DNA from: Protonemura montana
Taxonomy: Eukaryota > Arthropoda > Insecta > Plecoptera > Nemouridae
DNA length: 64,000 nt
Direction of reading: 5' to 3'
Assembly: GCA_947568835.1 (NCBI GenBank)
Contig: OX387605.1
Coordinates: 20,898,418 to 20,962,417, forward strand
The notes below the pieces were generated by a model, which was not told the origin of the DNA, ran no database searches, and saw only the letters and a program-made list of their open reading frames with translations. Both the position numbers and the translations under genes were made by a program. This document shows, piece after piece, positions 9,655 through 22,000 of the stretch. The stretch's first letter is position 1; each line of letters begins with the position of its first letter.

Positions 9655-11219
9655 ATGGCTGACAAGATCCCATTTATCAGAGAAGTGGTTAGAGCGACTG
9701 AAAATAGGAGTAGACCACATGCAGGAGCGATATGTCATGTGTCGGTCTATGAGCTGGAGAAAGATTCAAACGTGAAAGACTGTCCTATATTTTTTTCGCT
9801 CTTCAATCTTGATGAGGGAGGGGATGTGCATCGAGGCTCGATTGAGATTTGTGCAGGTGATGCAACGGTCGAACAGGCGCTGTACATCTGCCTTGCTACT
9901 ATGGGACCAGGCCAGATCTGCCGCATTGACATCCCAACTCTCGGATTAAATTCCCTCAGCGATGAAACAACTGGCAACATACGCTGTACCCTAGAGCTTT
10001 CTTCGGTGTGTGAACAGGAACATTGATAATTTGAAGAGTTTTCTTAGATTAATTTACTATTGAAACAATGTAAGATAAATTGTAAAGTGTAATTTATTAG
10101 ATATTATTATGAATTATATTTATAGCTACCTTTAAGCTACCAACCTTCCTCGCTATATTCCAGCGGGACTAATAACTCTACCATTTACCAACAGATAACC
10201 TACCCATTATCAGTGTACAAATTGTCTGACTCCGAGAAGCATTCGCTTGCAGTCAAAGAGAAACAACTTGGCGTAGCACTTTATGCACAAGGAGCCTCGC
10301 ATGCATCTGCTCAGTGTTTCCAGCGTGCCCTTCGCACGCTCATTGCCATGGACCAGGAAGCACCAGACGCTGGATCTCTGCGCTGTGCCCTGTACAACAA
10401 CTTATCACTGCACCAGCTGCGCCGGGATCAACCAGCGTACGCAGCCGAACTTGCTGATCGAGCGCTAGAACGTGAGCCTCTCAACACAAAGGTAGGTCAC
10501 ATGCAGTACTTTGTTGTAGTGCAAAAATATCCTTGTTTCTAATAAAGCAACCCTCCTAGTGCTTTCAAACTATAATTAGATATATTGGAAGATGAAAGTT
10601 GATTATCACTGCCTTGTTTTGAAATGTAGCTCTTTGATGTAGACATATGTCTATATGAAATAATTCAAATTTCCTTCTTAATTAATTATTTTATTTACTT
10701 ATTTATTTTGTCTTCTATATTTTCTGGTGCTAGCTGGTGTTGGCAAGGAATGCCAGTAAACATGGCTACCTACCATAGTGATTGAAAAAAAAAAAACTTT
10801 GAATTCCAGAGATATGTTGTTTATTTTTACACAAAGTCCATCTTAATAACTAAATGACTGATACACTTATCTCTCCTGCCTCCATCAAACCATTATCATA
10901 AACAAAACAATTACTGCACAGTTCTGCATTCTTAACTTTTGTGCTTCCTAAGTTCTTAAGAATTTACTCGTGGTGACACGAGCATTACACCATTCTCTGT
11001 CTTACCTCTGCAATGCATTACCCACAGGCCTTGTGGCGACGTGCACAGGCTGCGCAGGCACTTGGCGATCTAAGCACTGCGCGAACATTCTTTGCCCGAC
11101 TGCTGACCGTTGAACCGACCAACGCGGCTGCAGCTGCCCGTCTGCGCTCTCTTGATGCAGAAAACCGCGTGGCCGGCGAGGGAATGGCGGCAATGGCACG
11201 AGCAATGCTTGAGTTATGA
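9655..11219 (+). CDS. FKBP-like protein with TPR domain (FKBPL / BDBT type)
   Basis: Three exons, 9655-10005, 10195-10491 and 11028-11219, join in phase 0 and give 279 residues. Residues 1-117 resemble a diverged FKBP fold: the segment YICLATMGPGQICRIDIPTLG corresponds to the 'M..GE...I..P' part of FKBPs, followed by a final beta strand, CTLELSS. The residues that normally form the rotamase pocket (for example FDSS) are not seen, so isomerase activity is unlikely. LSDSEKHSLAVKEKQLGVALY starts a TPR domain of about three repeats (CALYNNLSLHQLR, KALWRRAQAAQALGD), which in FKBPL-type proteins binds the Hsp90 tail. The start ATG at 9655 is the first in the open exon. The exon 1 donor (GTGTGT) is the least certain junction. 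It could instead be the orthologue of another small FKBP-TPR co-chaperone. Confidence 0.75.
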
Positions 11220-13087
11220 CGGCTGCCACACATTGCATAGAATTTTATACAAGTTAAAAATGCTGTTATTACTTGTAAATGATGTTTTTAAGCAAATATT
11301 TGCATGAAAAAATTATTTTTGTTTCCTATCTATATCAAATTATCACAGATATATCTTAATCAGATAGTTCATCTTCTTGGATTTGGCTACGTGAGAAAAA
11401 TTAGACTTGGCTAGAGGGAAGCAAGTTACTACGTGAAAATTGGCACAGGGGTGACTATGAGTTACTATTGATAGAGGGAGAAGTTTTTAGTAAATTTGCA
11501 GAGCAAGTAAAATTGATTAATTGTAAACCAAGACTCCCAAGTATGCAAAAAACCATGCAAGGCATCCTCCATATAATATTTGGCATAGCCAATTTTAACA
11601 TGTGATCGGCTATCAAGAATATGTGCTGCTGAATCTGTAAAACAATAATTTAAATTGAAACAAAAAAGCAAGTGAAGGTGATAAAAGAATAAATCGTGGA
11701 ATTGAAAATTATCATTCATAGTGGAATTGTTAAAGGTAAAGAACACAAGCTTTTGCTACAGTGTTCTTGATAAAGCATAGGTTATCAAGATTTGCTGTGT
11801 AAGATGATTTTTCAAAGCCTTGAAGGGGCATCGAAATACCTTTTCTTAAACCCCATCCTTGTCTAAAACAAAGAGCAACGGTTGCTGTGTTTCCAAGCAT
11901 TGCCCAAGACTAACGTAGAACTGAGCATGCAAGAAATATTCTGCGTTACCGGCAACCAGATCAGCAAACTGGCTTCTACACAAGTCAGAAATCGCTCTTT
12001 GATTTTATTACATTGTTTATGTGAATGGGGATTGAATGCAAGGCATTAACCTTTGACTTGTTCATTTGATATTTAAATTTACTACGAGCAACGTGAGGTG
12101 CTTTAAGCATTTTCGTTTTCTTGCAATAAAAATGGAGACGGCCGGTCCGCGCAATATGGTGTCGTTTATAATTCACTGTGTACGCAATTCTATGTTAATA
12201 TTTTTATGAGAATAAAATTATTGTCAATTAAATCTCGATTTGATTTTCAATTGTTGGAATATTGCATGGATTGTTCCTTCTGCTCTTGACAGTTATTTCT
12301 TTGGAGTTTGATGACCTGATTTAATTGCCAGTATCTTGCTGTTTTGGAAAGGTAACTCATCACTCATAACACACATAAAACAGTTTTTTATTTTACAATT
12401 TCACTTTCACTTTAAACCTGACTTGTGAACTAAAGGTTTTCGAGTCGAAGTTGATGCACCACTGGTAGGCCATCGGTAATGTGGTGGCGTTTTGTGGTTT
12501 TTTTTTTATCTGTTTCAACTCCTATGATGGAAGGGCATTACAACACAAAGAACTGTTCACTTGAGCCTCATTTAAGTTTTCAACAATAATTTATATTGTC
12601 CAATCAACCTTTAAATTATTATCACAGTAGATAATCAAATTTCTGATGTCTTGCTACATAAACCCATAAAAATACATGACAGGGCTACATGAAGTCCATT
12701 TATAGTTAGGTAAAACAAAAATATTCACAATATATTTATAGATGTTTTAAAACATTGTAATAGTCATATTTTCTTTACATCCGTACTCTTACCTTACCAA
12801 TTCATTTGCATTGATTCCTGCTTATAAATTTCCTAAATTGTTATATTGTTATGTTATGTTTATGGGTCATTATGTATTCTTATTATATAATCATTATTAT
12901 ATGTATATAGCACAATTTTTTATATTGGTATAATTTTTTAATGAGCTCACACCCAATTAATTTATGGTTAGTAGATTTTTTAAATATATTCGGTCACGAC
13001 AAAACAACATCAGAGAAAGAGATTGGCTACAATTATTCACACATTGTCTGTCCACGTTTCACTGTTCATTTCACTTTCACCAGGAAT
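11220..13087. other. Convergent intergenic region between FKBP-like gene and dpr
   Basis: This 1.9 kb AT-rich stretch lies between the stop codons of two converging genes and must hold both 3' UTRs. No further coding region or recognisable repeat was found. Confidence 0.6.
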
Positions 13088-16000
13088 TCAAGACCCAAAG
13101 AACGTGACCACCACACTGAAAACAAACACTCCGAACGGATACTGTAGTCGCAGTTGACCACCATGTTGCATTGCCGCTGGATGTTCACCTTAACCAACGA
13201 GAACATAATTTGTTAAATCAGTAATGTACCAAATTCACTCAATACCCTCGTGCAATGTTTGAAAAATCCTGTGAAGCCTTGTAAGTTGCAACGCTACTTC
13301 CTATCTCAGGACCTCTTAACTGTCAAGGCCATGGAAAACTTTCAACTGCTCGGTTTGTATCAGCATTCTCCACAACGGATGGTAAGTTTGTGGTCCCCAT
13401 GGGGCTCTTTACAAGAAGAGACTACATGCTGACATTGGGGATCTATGGATACATGTTTCTTATGAAACTTTCGTCTTCCCGGCAAACGACACAATAAAAC
13501 AAGGAAAATATTACATGAGAGCATGTATCACAGAAGTGGCCATTTTATCAAACGTCGTCTTGACAAGGATATCAGAAAGTCTAGATGGAAAGTGCTTTGC
13601 CATACCCAATTACTAAGCAGGCAAAACAGAAACAAGGTTTTATAGACTGGGCTAACAATATGCATGAACTAAAAAAGCATCAAACAAAACAAAAAAGTAT
13701 GTCACATCTGGTCCAGACAAAGTGATGTGTGTGTAGCAGGCAAATCTGGCAAAGCTTCGAGTTGAGAATTTAAATGCCAGGCCAGATTTTTTATTTTGAA
13801 TGATAATTTATCAATGAGAGTGCAAATAAGATTTTTGATAAAAAGTCACGCTTTCCTGAGAATGAGATTCTCGTCCTGGCCATCATGATAAGACCACTCC
13901 ATTTATTAACGAGCCAGGGGTTAAATTAATTCCTCGGTGGAATAGCCTTTGCTATTAATTATTTAGTCTTTGTCGCACTCTACATTGGTGGCAGCGGTGG
14001 GTCGTGATAGGATATTGTGACAGTGTGATTTTTTACTCCACGAAAAAAATTTATGATTGTAATTACTATTTTATGTGTCTACGCTTGAGAGGGGGTGGGG
14101 GACACTCCTTGCAAAATTAACGAGCACGTCGTTGCTAGTAATTAAGAATTCTTCTCGTGTGAAAATGCTCCTGGCAAATGACAAGTTGGGGAAAACGCCG
14201 AAAATTTCGATTTTCGTCACAGTATTAAATTTTAAATTCTAATCCCATGGAAATATGTAACCCTGTTCGCTTCTCATCAAGAAGATAGGTGAGTGACTGT
14301 GAAGTGTGAAGTGTAGAAAATTAATGAACTTCACTACGAGGAAAAATCCTTTCGCGATGATTTTCATGCTTGAGGTGTACAGACTCAGAACTTCGCTACG
14401 AAATACGTATATGCGTCGGTCGTTTCGTGTAGGTAGGTATTTCCTAATTAGTCTACGCTCGTTGCTGAACGCTAAATCCGGCCAGAAAATGATGATTATG
14501 ACACGAGGGAAAAGTTTGTACTACACCTGCTCTAAAACTTATGCCTTGCCGCATTGTTACACTTCTGCAAGCACTCATCTTTCGTTACTGTTTACAACTC
14601 AAGTATTTAAACTTTAAAGACCACTTTAAAAAGAAAATCTTCCTACCCCACTTCAAGAAGACGAGCAAGTAAAATGTTAACGCGTTTCTAGAATTATTGT
14701 GCGATTAGCACCAACGGCCAGTAGAATTTACACTGCCGAATATACCGATAATAATCCACAGAAAGCGATCAAACGTGCCAAAAAATAAAAGCTACTCCCG
14801 TTCAATAAACCAGAGTTATCCGTGGAAAAGATGTGGATAAACGATGTCTACGTGAGTGCACCCCCGAATTAAGCACCTCACTTTCCATCGGTGGATAGAT
14901 CGTGGTAACTGGCATTGAATAGAGAGTAGCCGTGCCGACTAGGAGCGGTCCACCGCGTCCATCAGTTAATGCCATACACGATTACCTAACCAAACCATGT
15001 ACTTTAATTGGCACTAATAGCCCACGGTGAACGCATTTGTTTCATAGTAAACGCCCGCGAAACCAAGCACCGCATAATCACCGTGATCTTCTAACAGAAG
15101 TATATCCGACTTTTTTTAATCCCCACTTTGTGGATCTGGCCGCAGGTGGTCTTTCTCTGCTCGGTGAAAATGAAGGAAATAATAACACGAAGGTACACTC
15201 AACCGCAGTAATCCTCGAAAAATCTCTAGCGAACTGACGCTTTTCTGTTAAAATTCCCGACATAGCTTGTCAGTCAGCCTCGCCTACGGTCCACCCCAGA
15301 CACGGGTATTTTATAGAACGTTTAAAAAATAAAAAGTGTCTTTTTACATAAATGCAGTTAAAAGCATTTAGATTATGTTATCAAAACAATGTGGGGTCCG
15401 GTCAACTTAAGCACGAACAATTTAAATCTTGGTTCAACAGCCAGACGGCACTTTTAAGGTGAGGAATTTTCGCTCTGAAAATACTGCAAATTTTAAAAAT
15501 CCATCTCGTTTCTCTGCAGACACATTTTTAGGACTGCTTATCGTACTCTTAGGATAAGAACCAGCAGCAAAAATGTCCAAAAAATGCCTCTTAACATTAT
15601 TCACCCAGATAATAGCTAATATCATAGAGAAAGAATTAGCTAAGGCTAACAGGGGAACCGCTTGTGTGTCGGCCGTTTAGTTGGCGGTTCCAACCCTGAA
15701 AATACTAATTCGAAACTAAATTTTATTTGGAACGCGATCGAAAAAACACCAAAAGCTGAGTACAATAATTTTATCTCTCGTTGCAAACGTTTACCAAGGG
15801 TTAAGTATTCCAAAGGGCCCGGTATTTTGGCGGCACACTTCTATTGGCTAGAACTTCTATTCATAGAGCATCTATGAATCTAGACACGTAGATTTGCTGC
15901 AGAATAACCCACCAATAACCCCATACCCACACACCAGCTTATTTTTCTATAGGAAGCCCAAAAATGCGTCTGAATATGTTGCAGAGGGTGCGGGGGGGGG

Positions 16001-19000
16001 GGGGGGGGGGGAGTCGAGGGAATTAATCTTGCTTACGCTAAAAAAATGCAGTCGGTCCAAACTTATTCCCCACATCCTATAGAAAATCTCGTAACGGTAA
16101 GCTGGTGCCGACGCTACAGTTTTCCCCTATTTCCTCTTAAGCTAGAAACGTGAATCATCATCATCATGCACCATTTACCACCCTATAATTCACCAATACA
16201 ATTAGACCAGTGATACAAGGTCCACTGCCAAACCAATTCGTCGTTAAACCACAGAAAAAAATCAAATTAAAACACCAAGAGCAGAGAAGTCTCTCTCACC
16301 CACCGAGCTTTCTATCCCCAACGGTACCAACCCCGCATAATGTATGAAGCGTCCGCACTTACCATTGAGAACGTGAACCACCACCGTCTTCAGATTGGCG
16401 TTCGAGGGGTTGCACGTGTATTTTCCAGAGTCGGGTGAATTGGCTCGCTGGATCAACAAGTAACTGGTGGTAATTTCACCTTTCTCCGTGATCACGCTCA
16501 CGCCTCCGCGAGGTGAATCGTAATTGATCTCCTGAATAAACCAAAAAGACAACGACGACGACGACGTTACAAAATCAAATATTCAAAGAAAGAGGGATGC
16601 ACGTTGGGCACCTTTCGAAATGGGGTAGAGGTTGGGCAAAGTCTCACCAAGTTCACATGTATATAACGATTTACGTTAAGTAGGTAAACAAAAGTGCTTT
16701 CAAGCGTCCTGGGGGATCACAATTCGCCAGAGTCCTGATTTATGCGAAGAATAGAAACACTTAATCCACCCGGATTACATTTCATTTACATTAATGAAGA
16801 TATAAAACGTATCATACTACGGCATATCATATAACTATTTCAGTGTTTTTCAAATGAGTTATTAAATTAACTGACATGATGTTCGGAGAGCAAGATGCAT
16901 TTTTGATGAGCATAAAAATGCATTTATTCCGCATTCGAATTGGTATTAGCATGACATACATTTTTCAAAGCAACAATTTCTCATTTCGACATTCATATGT
17001 CTGCTGTCTAACATGCTTATTTACTGTAGAGATGGTGATCTGGCTAAATTGTTATGCATATGCACGTTCAGGGGTTGAGTTCCAGGGATGTGTGGGTGGG
17101 TAAGGAGGGTGGGGAACGGGGGGGTGACCGTCAGTGGCGAGACCGAACAAAGCCGGGGAGTTCTGACTCGAGCGGGGGGTTGGGGGGGGGGGGAGTGACC
17201 CGAAAATTTGAATCACGGTATCGTTTCAACAGTTAAAATCAGTTACCATGTTTCGAGTCAGGCAAGATTCAAGTAGTTTTAGGTGAACACATCGAGCCAT
17301 GGGCGATCAATTTATCTCTTGATTTGCATACACTACGCAGGGGACACACGCCAAAGCTATTATCAATGCTAAAACTCCAGTGTGGTTATTTTTCAAAGCA
17401 ATTCTTCTACATGTTCGTGGATTTCTGGACTAAAAATCTAAAATCACCACCTTCTGAAATCTTCCAAAGCGACCCTTTTTCTAGTAACAAAACAAACGAC
17501 GCGCGGCCACCGTATCCCCATTATGTGAAGAAGTGACCCAATATATTTCCACCCTCCCTATTGTTAGTTGTAAGCCAAAATGAGAAAAAGAATGGATAAG
17601 AGGGCGAATTCAATTTTTCATTTCGGTCCTAAGCGACTCCCAGTTGTGACGCGACGCCACTGTCGTGCGGGGGGTGTATTGTTGGGGGGATGGGGTAGGG
17701 GGGTGCGACTGACCTGTGAGTTGTGCGTCCAGTAGATCGCCGGTGGGGGCTCAGGACTGTGCTTCACAATGCAAGTCAAATTGATCGTGCTGCCCTTGTA
17801 GATATACATGTCTGGCTCTCCTACAATGAGCGTGATCGGCTCTGTGAACAACAGGAGAACTCCGTCAGCAACGTCGACACAGAAGTCGGCAAGCCATACA
17901 AAACCTCCGACCACCCCTCTCACGTTGAAGGTCGCGTGGGTTTGTAGGAAGAACTTTGCCGGCGGTTTGATTGTGTCATCTCACTTTGCATTTAAGGGTT
18001 TCGCTGAAAGGGTTTCGAATCGGTGAGAGGAAAAGGGAATGGTGAAGTGAAAAAAGGGTGAATTTTTGGACGTTCTATTGAAGAGGTTGGCATGTTCTGT
18101 TTCGGTTGTGTGAGGGGTTTGACGCGACCTCAATTTTCATTGTGTCCTAACTTTAAGGTAGGGATAACACTGAAGGTATTGCTTTGAATCTTTAACAAGT
18201 AAAATGTAACTGTTATTCGAAATGTGGTCCATGGACAACAATCATTTTTAACTTTAGTAGATAAATCGACATTGCATCGAGTTTAAAAGAACTATGTCTG
18301 TGTTGGTACAAGAAGGCCCGGTTTTACCAAAATCTAAACTCCTTGTTGAAGTGTAAGTTGAAACTATTGCCATGGCGACTTACAATTACATGCAGTGAAA
18401 TTCAGATGTTTCTGCGAGTTAAAGGTTTAACTTATAGTTGAAAATGTTGGTAAAACCCGCCCTTGGTGTGTTTTATTGTACTTGATGGGTTGTGTCCTTC
18501 GTGAAAAGCGAAAATTTTAATTTCAACGCCGAAACTCGGTGGAAAAATTATAATGCGATTTCGGTTACCCAATATCTCATTTAATAATGCGGTGGGCGGA
18601 GTCGACTCATGATTTTGGAACGCACGATATAGTTTATAAAAATATCATTAAAGTTACCGATGCGCGAAATTTTTGAATTTCATATCGAAAGTTAATAACG
18701 GTGGGAAATTGACTGCCTTGCAACCTCTGCACTTGTCTACCAGTAACGCGTCAAGAAAATGCACGGTGCTTCGAAACAATTGATATCAAATAATTCACAG
18801 TACAGTGTAATAGAAAACGTGTACGCTATGTTCTAAGAAGACAACTTCTGTTCAATTTACGAAGGTTCTACTTTAAATAGCTAAGGGCTGGGTACGAAAT
18901 GTAATACACTTTTGGACCACACGACTGTGAGGTTTATTCGCGGAGCGCAGCTGGCTTTTTGATTATGTATAATTTATCTTTTGCAATGAGCTCCGTAAGG

Positions 19001-22000
19001 ATCTTGAAACAGTGAGAGGAAGTTAGCGGAGATTTTTAAGTGTTGAGTTATAAAGTCGAGCATTTTCAGGCCCAAGGCGCGTTTGTCTGGTATTTTTAAT
19101 CAAGTGTCATTTCGCAAAGGAGGATAGAGGTTTTTCAGAGTAGCAGAGAAATTTCTCGGCACTCGCGGAAAGTCTTGAAGCTTAAGTGTCTAATTTTTAG
19201 GTCCGAAGTTATCTAGCTTTAGATTGTGTCATTTAAATTTGAATGGCACGCAGGAGGCTTTAAGTCGTTGAGAAAATCTTGTGCACGTAGTATTTTGTTT
19301 TCCCTTCCATTGGAGACGTGGAAAGTCTTAAGCTGGGAAATCGTATAAATTTAAAATCCCTTCTGTCGGCACGACGTAATTTACGCAGCAATGCGTTCAA
19401 TGCGCACAGCGGGGCTCGTCGAAACATGCCAACATCCCCAGAAAATTTGCTTGTTATGTAAAAGCATCCATTTTTGTACTTCACATTCGCGGCGTTCCTT
19501 TTCAGCCAGACGCGTCTGCAAGTCTCACGCTCTTTTCCAAAATCTCCAATTTATCCAAAATTTATAAAAAAAAAAATAATAAAAAAAATACCTTTGCCTA
19601 TGGTAAGGGTTGAACTAGATGCCACCTCATTCCCCTTAAAACGACCATGTTTGACTTGCTGTTCTCGTTTTAAGAAAAATAATTGGAAAAAAAGAGGTTC
19701 TCTTTAATATTCGAAAAGATAATTCTCGTTTGAAAAGAAACGCTCCGATGGCAAGCTGCAAGCATAATGTTTTTTCCCAGCGAAGAAAGAAACCAATAGC
19801 GAAGGAGTAAGAAAAGAAGTGACAAAGAGAGGAAGTTCATTGAGGTTCAATTGCTATTCTTTGTTTGTTCCTCTCCCTCATCTGACAATAGAAAATGTTT
19901 TAAGGAACGTGGAGGAAGGGCTTTCATTTCCGAGACCTTTAGCAAGCTCTATGTACTTAAATGAGGCACACGACACAAGCACTATGTGGACAAGATTTCC
20001 ATTCTTGTTTGAACATAATAGCAAATAATTTGAGCACACGTCCCGTTTCTGTTTACGTTTACCTTTAGCAGGTCCACTTACTTTGAAGAGGATGATGCAG
20101 AGTGAAAGGAAGTTGTCGACAGGAACTGCCAAAGGGAAACATCCCACATGAGATGCTTGCTCGGGCTAGTGGCTAGCGCCAGTACTAACACCTCATTTGG
20201 ATTACTATACTAAGACAAAGTCTCGGGCTCAATCTCAAGGGGCGTCGTGGCAGAGATCTGGCTTGGGCTGCTGGGAACGGGGTTTAGGGAAGGGAAGGGG
20301 GGATGCCCCAGGGATTCGGGGAAAAGCATTCCCTCAGACATTTATCTAACGCTCGGGCCTGCAACCACCAAAGAAATTCCTTGCTCGAGAGGCTGGCATC
20401 CTCCTATAAAGTTTCGCCATGAGCAGTAAACTAAGAGAGATAAGTTACACTGATATGACTATTTTAGAAACAATTTACAAAACTTTCCCTTCTCTTGGTA
20501 CGTTAGCTTACGATACAGCGGCCCTACGTAACGTGGTCCTCTAGCCACATGGCTTGATTGAATTTGCAAAATCATGCGAAATGTAAAGAAAACGCGTCGT
20601 GGAGTGAACAAAAACTGGAAAAGCTTGGATTTTGTGAACAATGCGTCTGGAAAACTCTCGGTCGGTATATTTTCCATGCCGAGAAAACCGACACCAACGT
20701 GCATCACAGCATTTTCCCTCAAAAGATTTCCAGTTTTGCATATAAAATTGCTTCTCTTTTGCGACAGCAGAGAAAAAAAAAGTTATTTTGAAGAAGCCTT
20801 CTTGCTTCTTGTGACGGATACCAATAAAGAATTCATTTAACATTTCGTTGGAGCCCGCTAATTAAGTTTGTAACTCAAATAAAAATCTCCCTGTGAATAC
20901 GCGAGCCATCGCATTTTACAGGTCCACTGATAATAAGCTTTCAGCGTGGTCCGGATCAGGAAATCCATCGCGACCTTCCATCACACTCGACGCTCGTTGG
21001 CCGATTTCTCGACGAAATAAACCGTGCGATTACAGCCCAAGAGACTTATTAATCGCCCGATCGATTATTAACTGATATTCCAAAGATATGAAAGGCGCGT
21101 GTTCAAATTCCCGAAGGGATGATAATTTTTATTAAAGATCCAATCTCACTAATCGCGCAGACAGAGAGAGAATCCGGGAATGAGCAGGTCAATCGTGACA
21201 AATCGAATCAAAGATTTAAGACTATGGTTCATCTAACAGAAAGGAACAGCGCTAGCTAGCTATACGTGCTACGTGTAACCAATCGAAGATGAGCCCTGGC
21301 ATCTCAGGGAAACATCTCCTCCATTCCAGCAGTGACAAAACCAAGGCGAAATATTCTCAAGGAATGGAAAAGTTTTAGCGGCTCCCAAAGTACAGGACGT
21401 CGCCGTCATCAACATGAATCTAGTATAATGGGGAGGAGTGTTATTGCGTCTGCTACGGGAATCGCACAGGGAATGGAATGCCGGAATCCCGACCATTGTT
21501 TCGCCCAAAGTTTGGGAAGGCACCACATGGTCGGAACGCTCCCATTAGCATATTTTTTGGAGCATGTCAACTTATGAAACGAAAGACAGACGGTCACAAA
21601 ACAATTAACAAATACCTGTACAGGCGGGAAGGCCTGGCATTTTCCGGAGGGCGTTATACGCGTGCACATAAACGGAGACTGGAGTGACGCTGAGCCCGGC
21701 TAATATCCAGACGAGAGTGGTGGGGGTGAGGGGTGGCGCTAAGGGGGACGGTGGGGGGCGGTGGTAGCGGTAACTGAATTGTGTGGGTGGTGAAAATTGT
21801 GATGATTGGAAAGATGAAGCTTCCTGGAAAAGCAGGCAAATCTGCAGATAGTGGGGAATTAAATCTTCTTGCAGAGAAGCATTTCATTTTTTTTAGAAGA
21901 GTGGAAAGACTTTTGGAATCCCGGTTACATAAAGCTATTATCGACAGAGAACGGAATAATAATAAGAAAAAAAACTAAGTCTGAGTTGAGCCTATTGGAT

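Noticed and set aside
12941-13147. Plus-strand open frame of 68 codons
   Set aside because: It is antisense to the last dpr exon and has no recognisable features.
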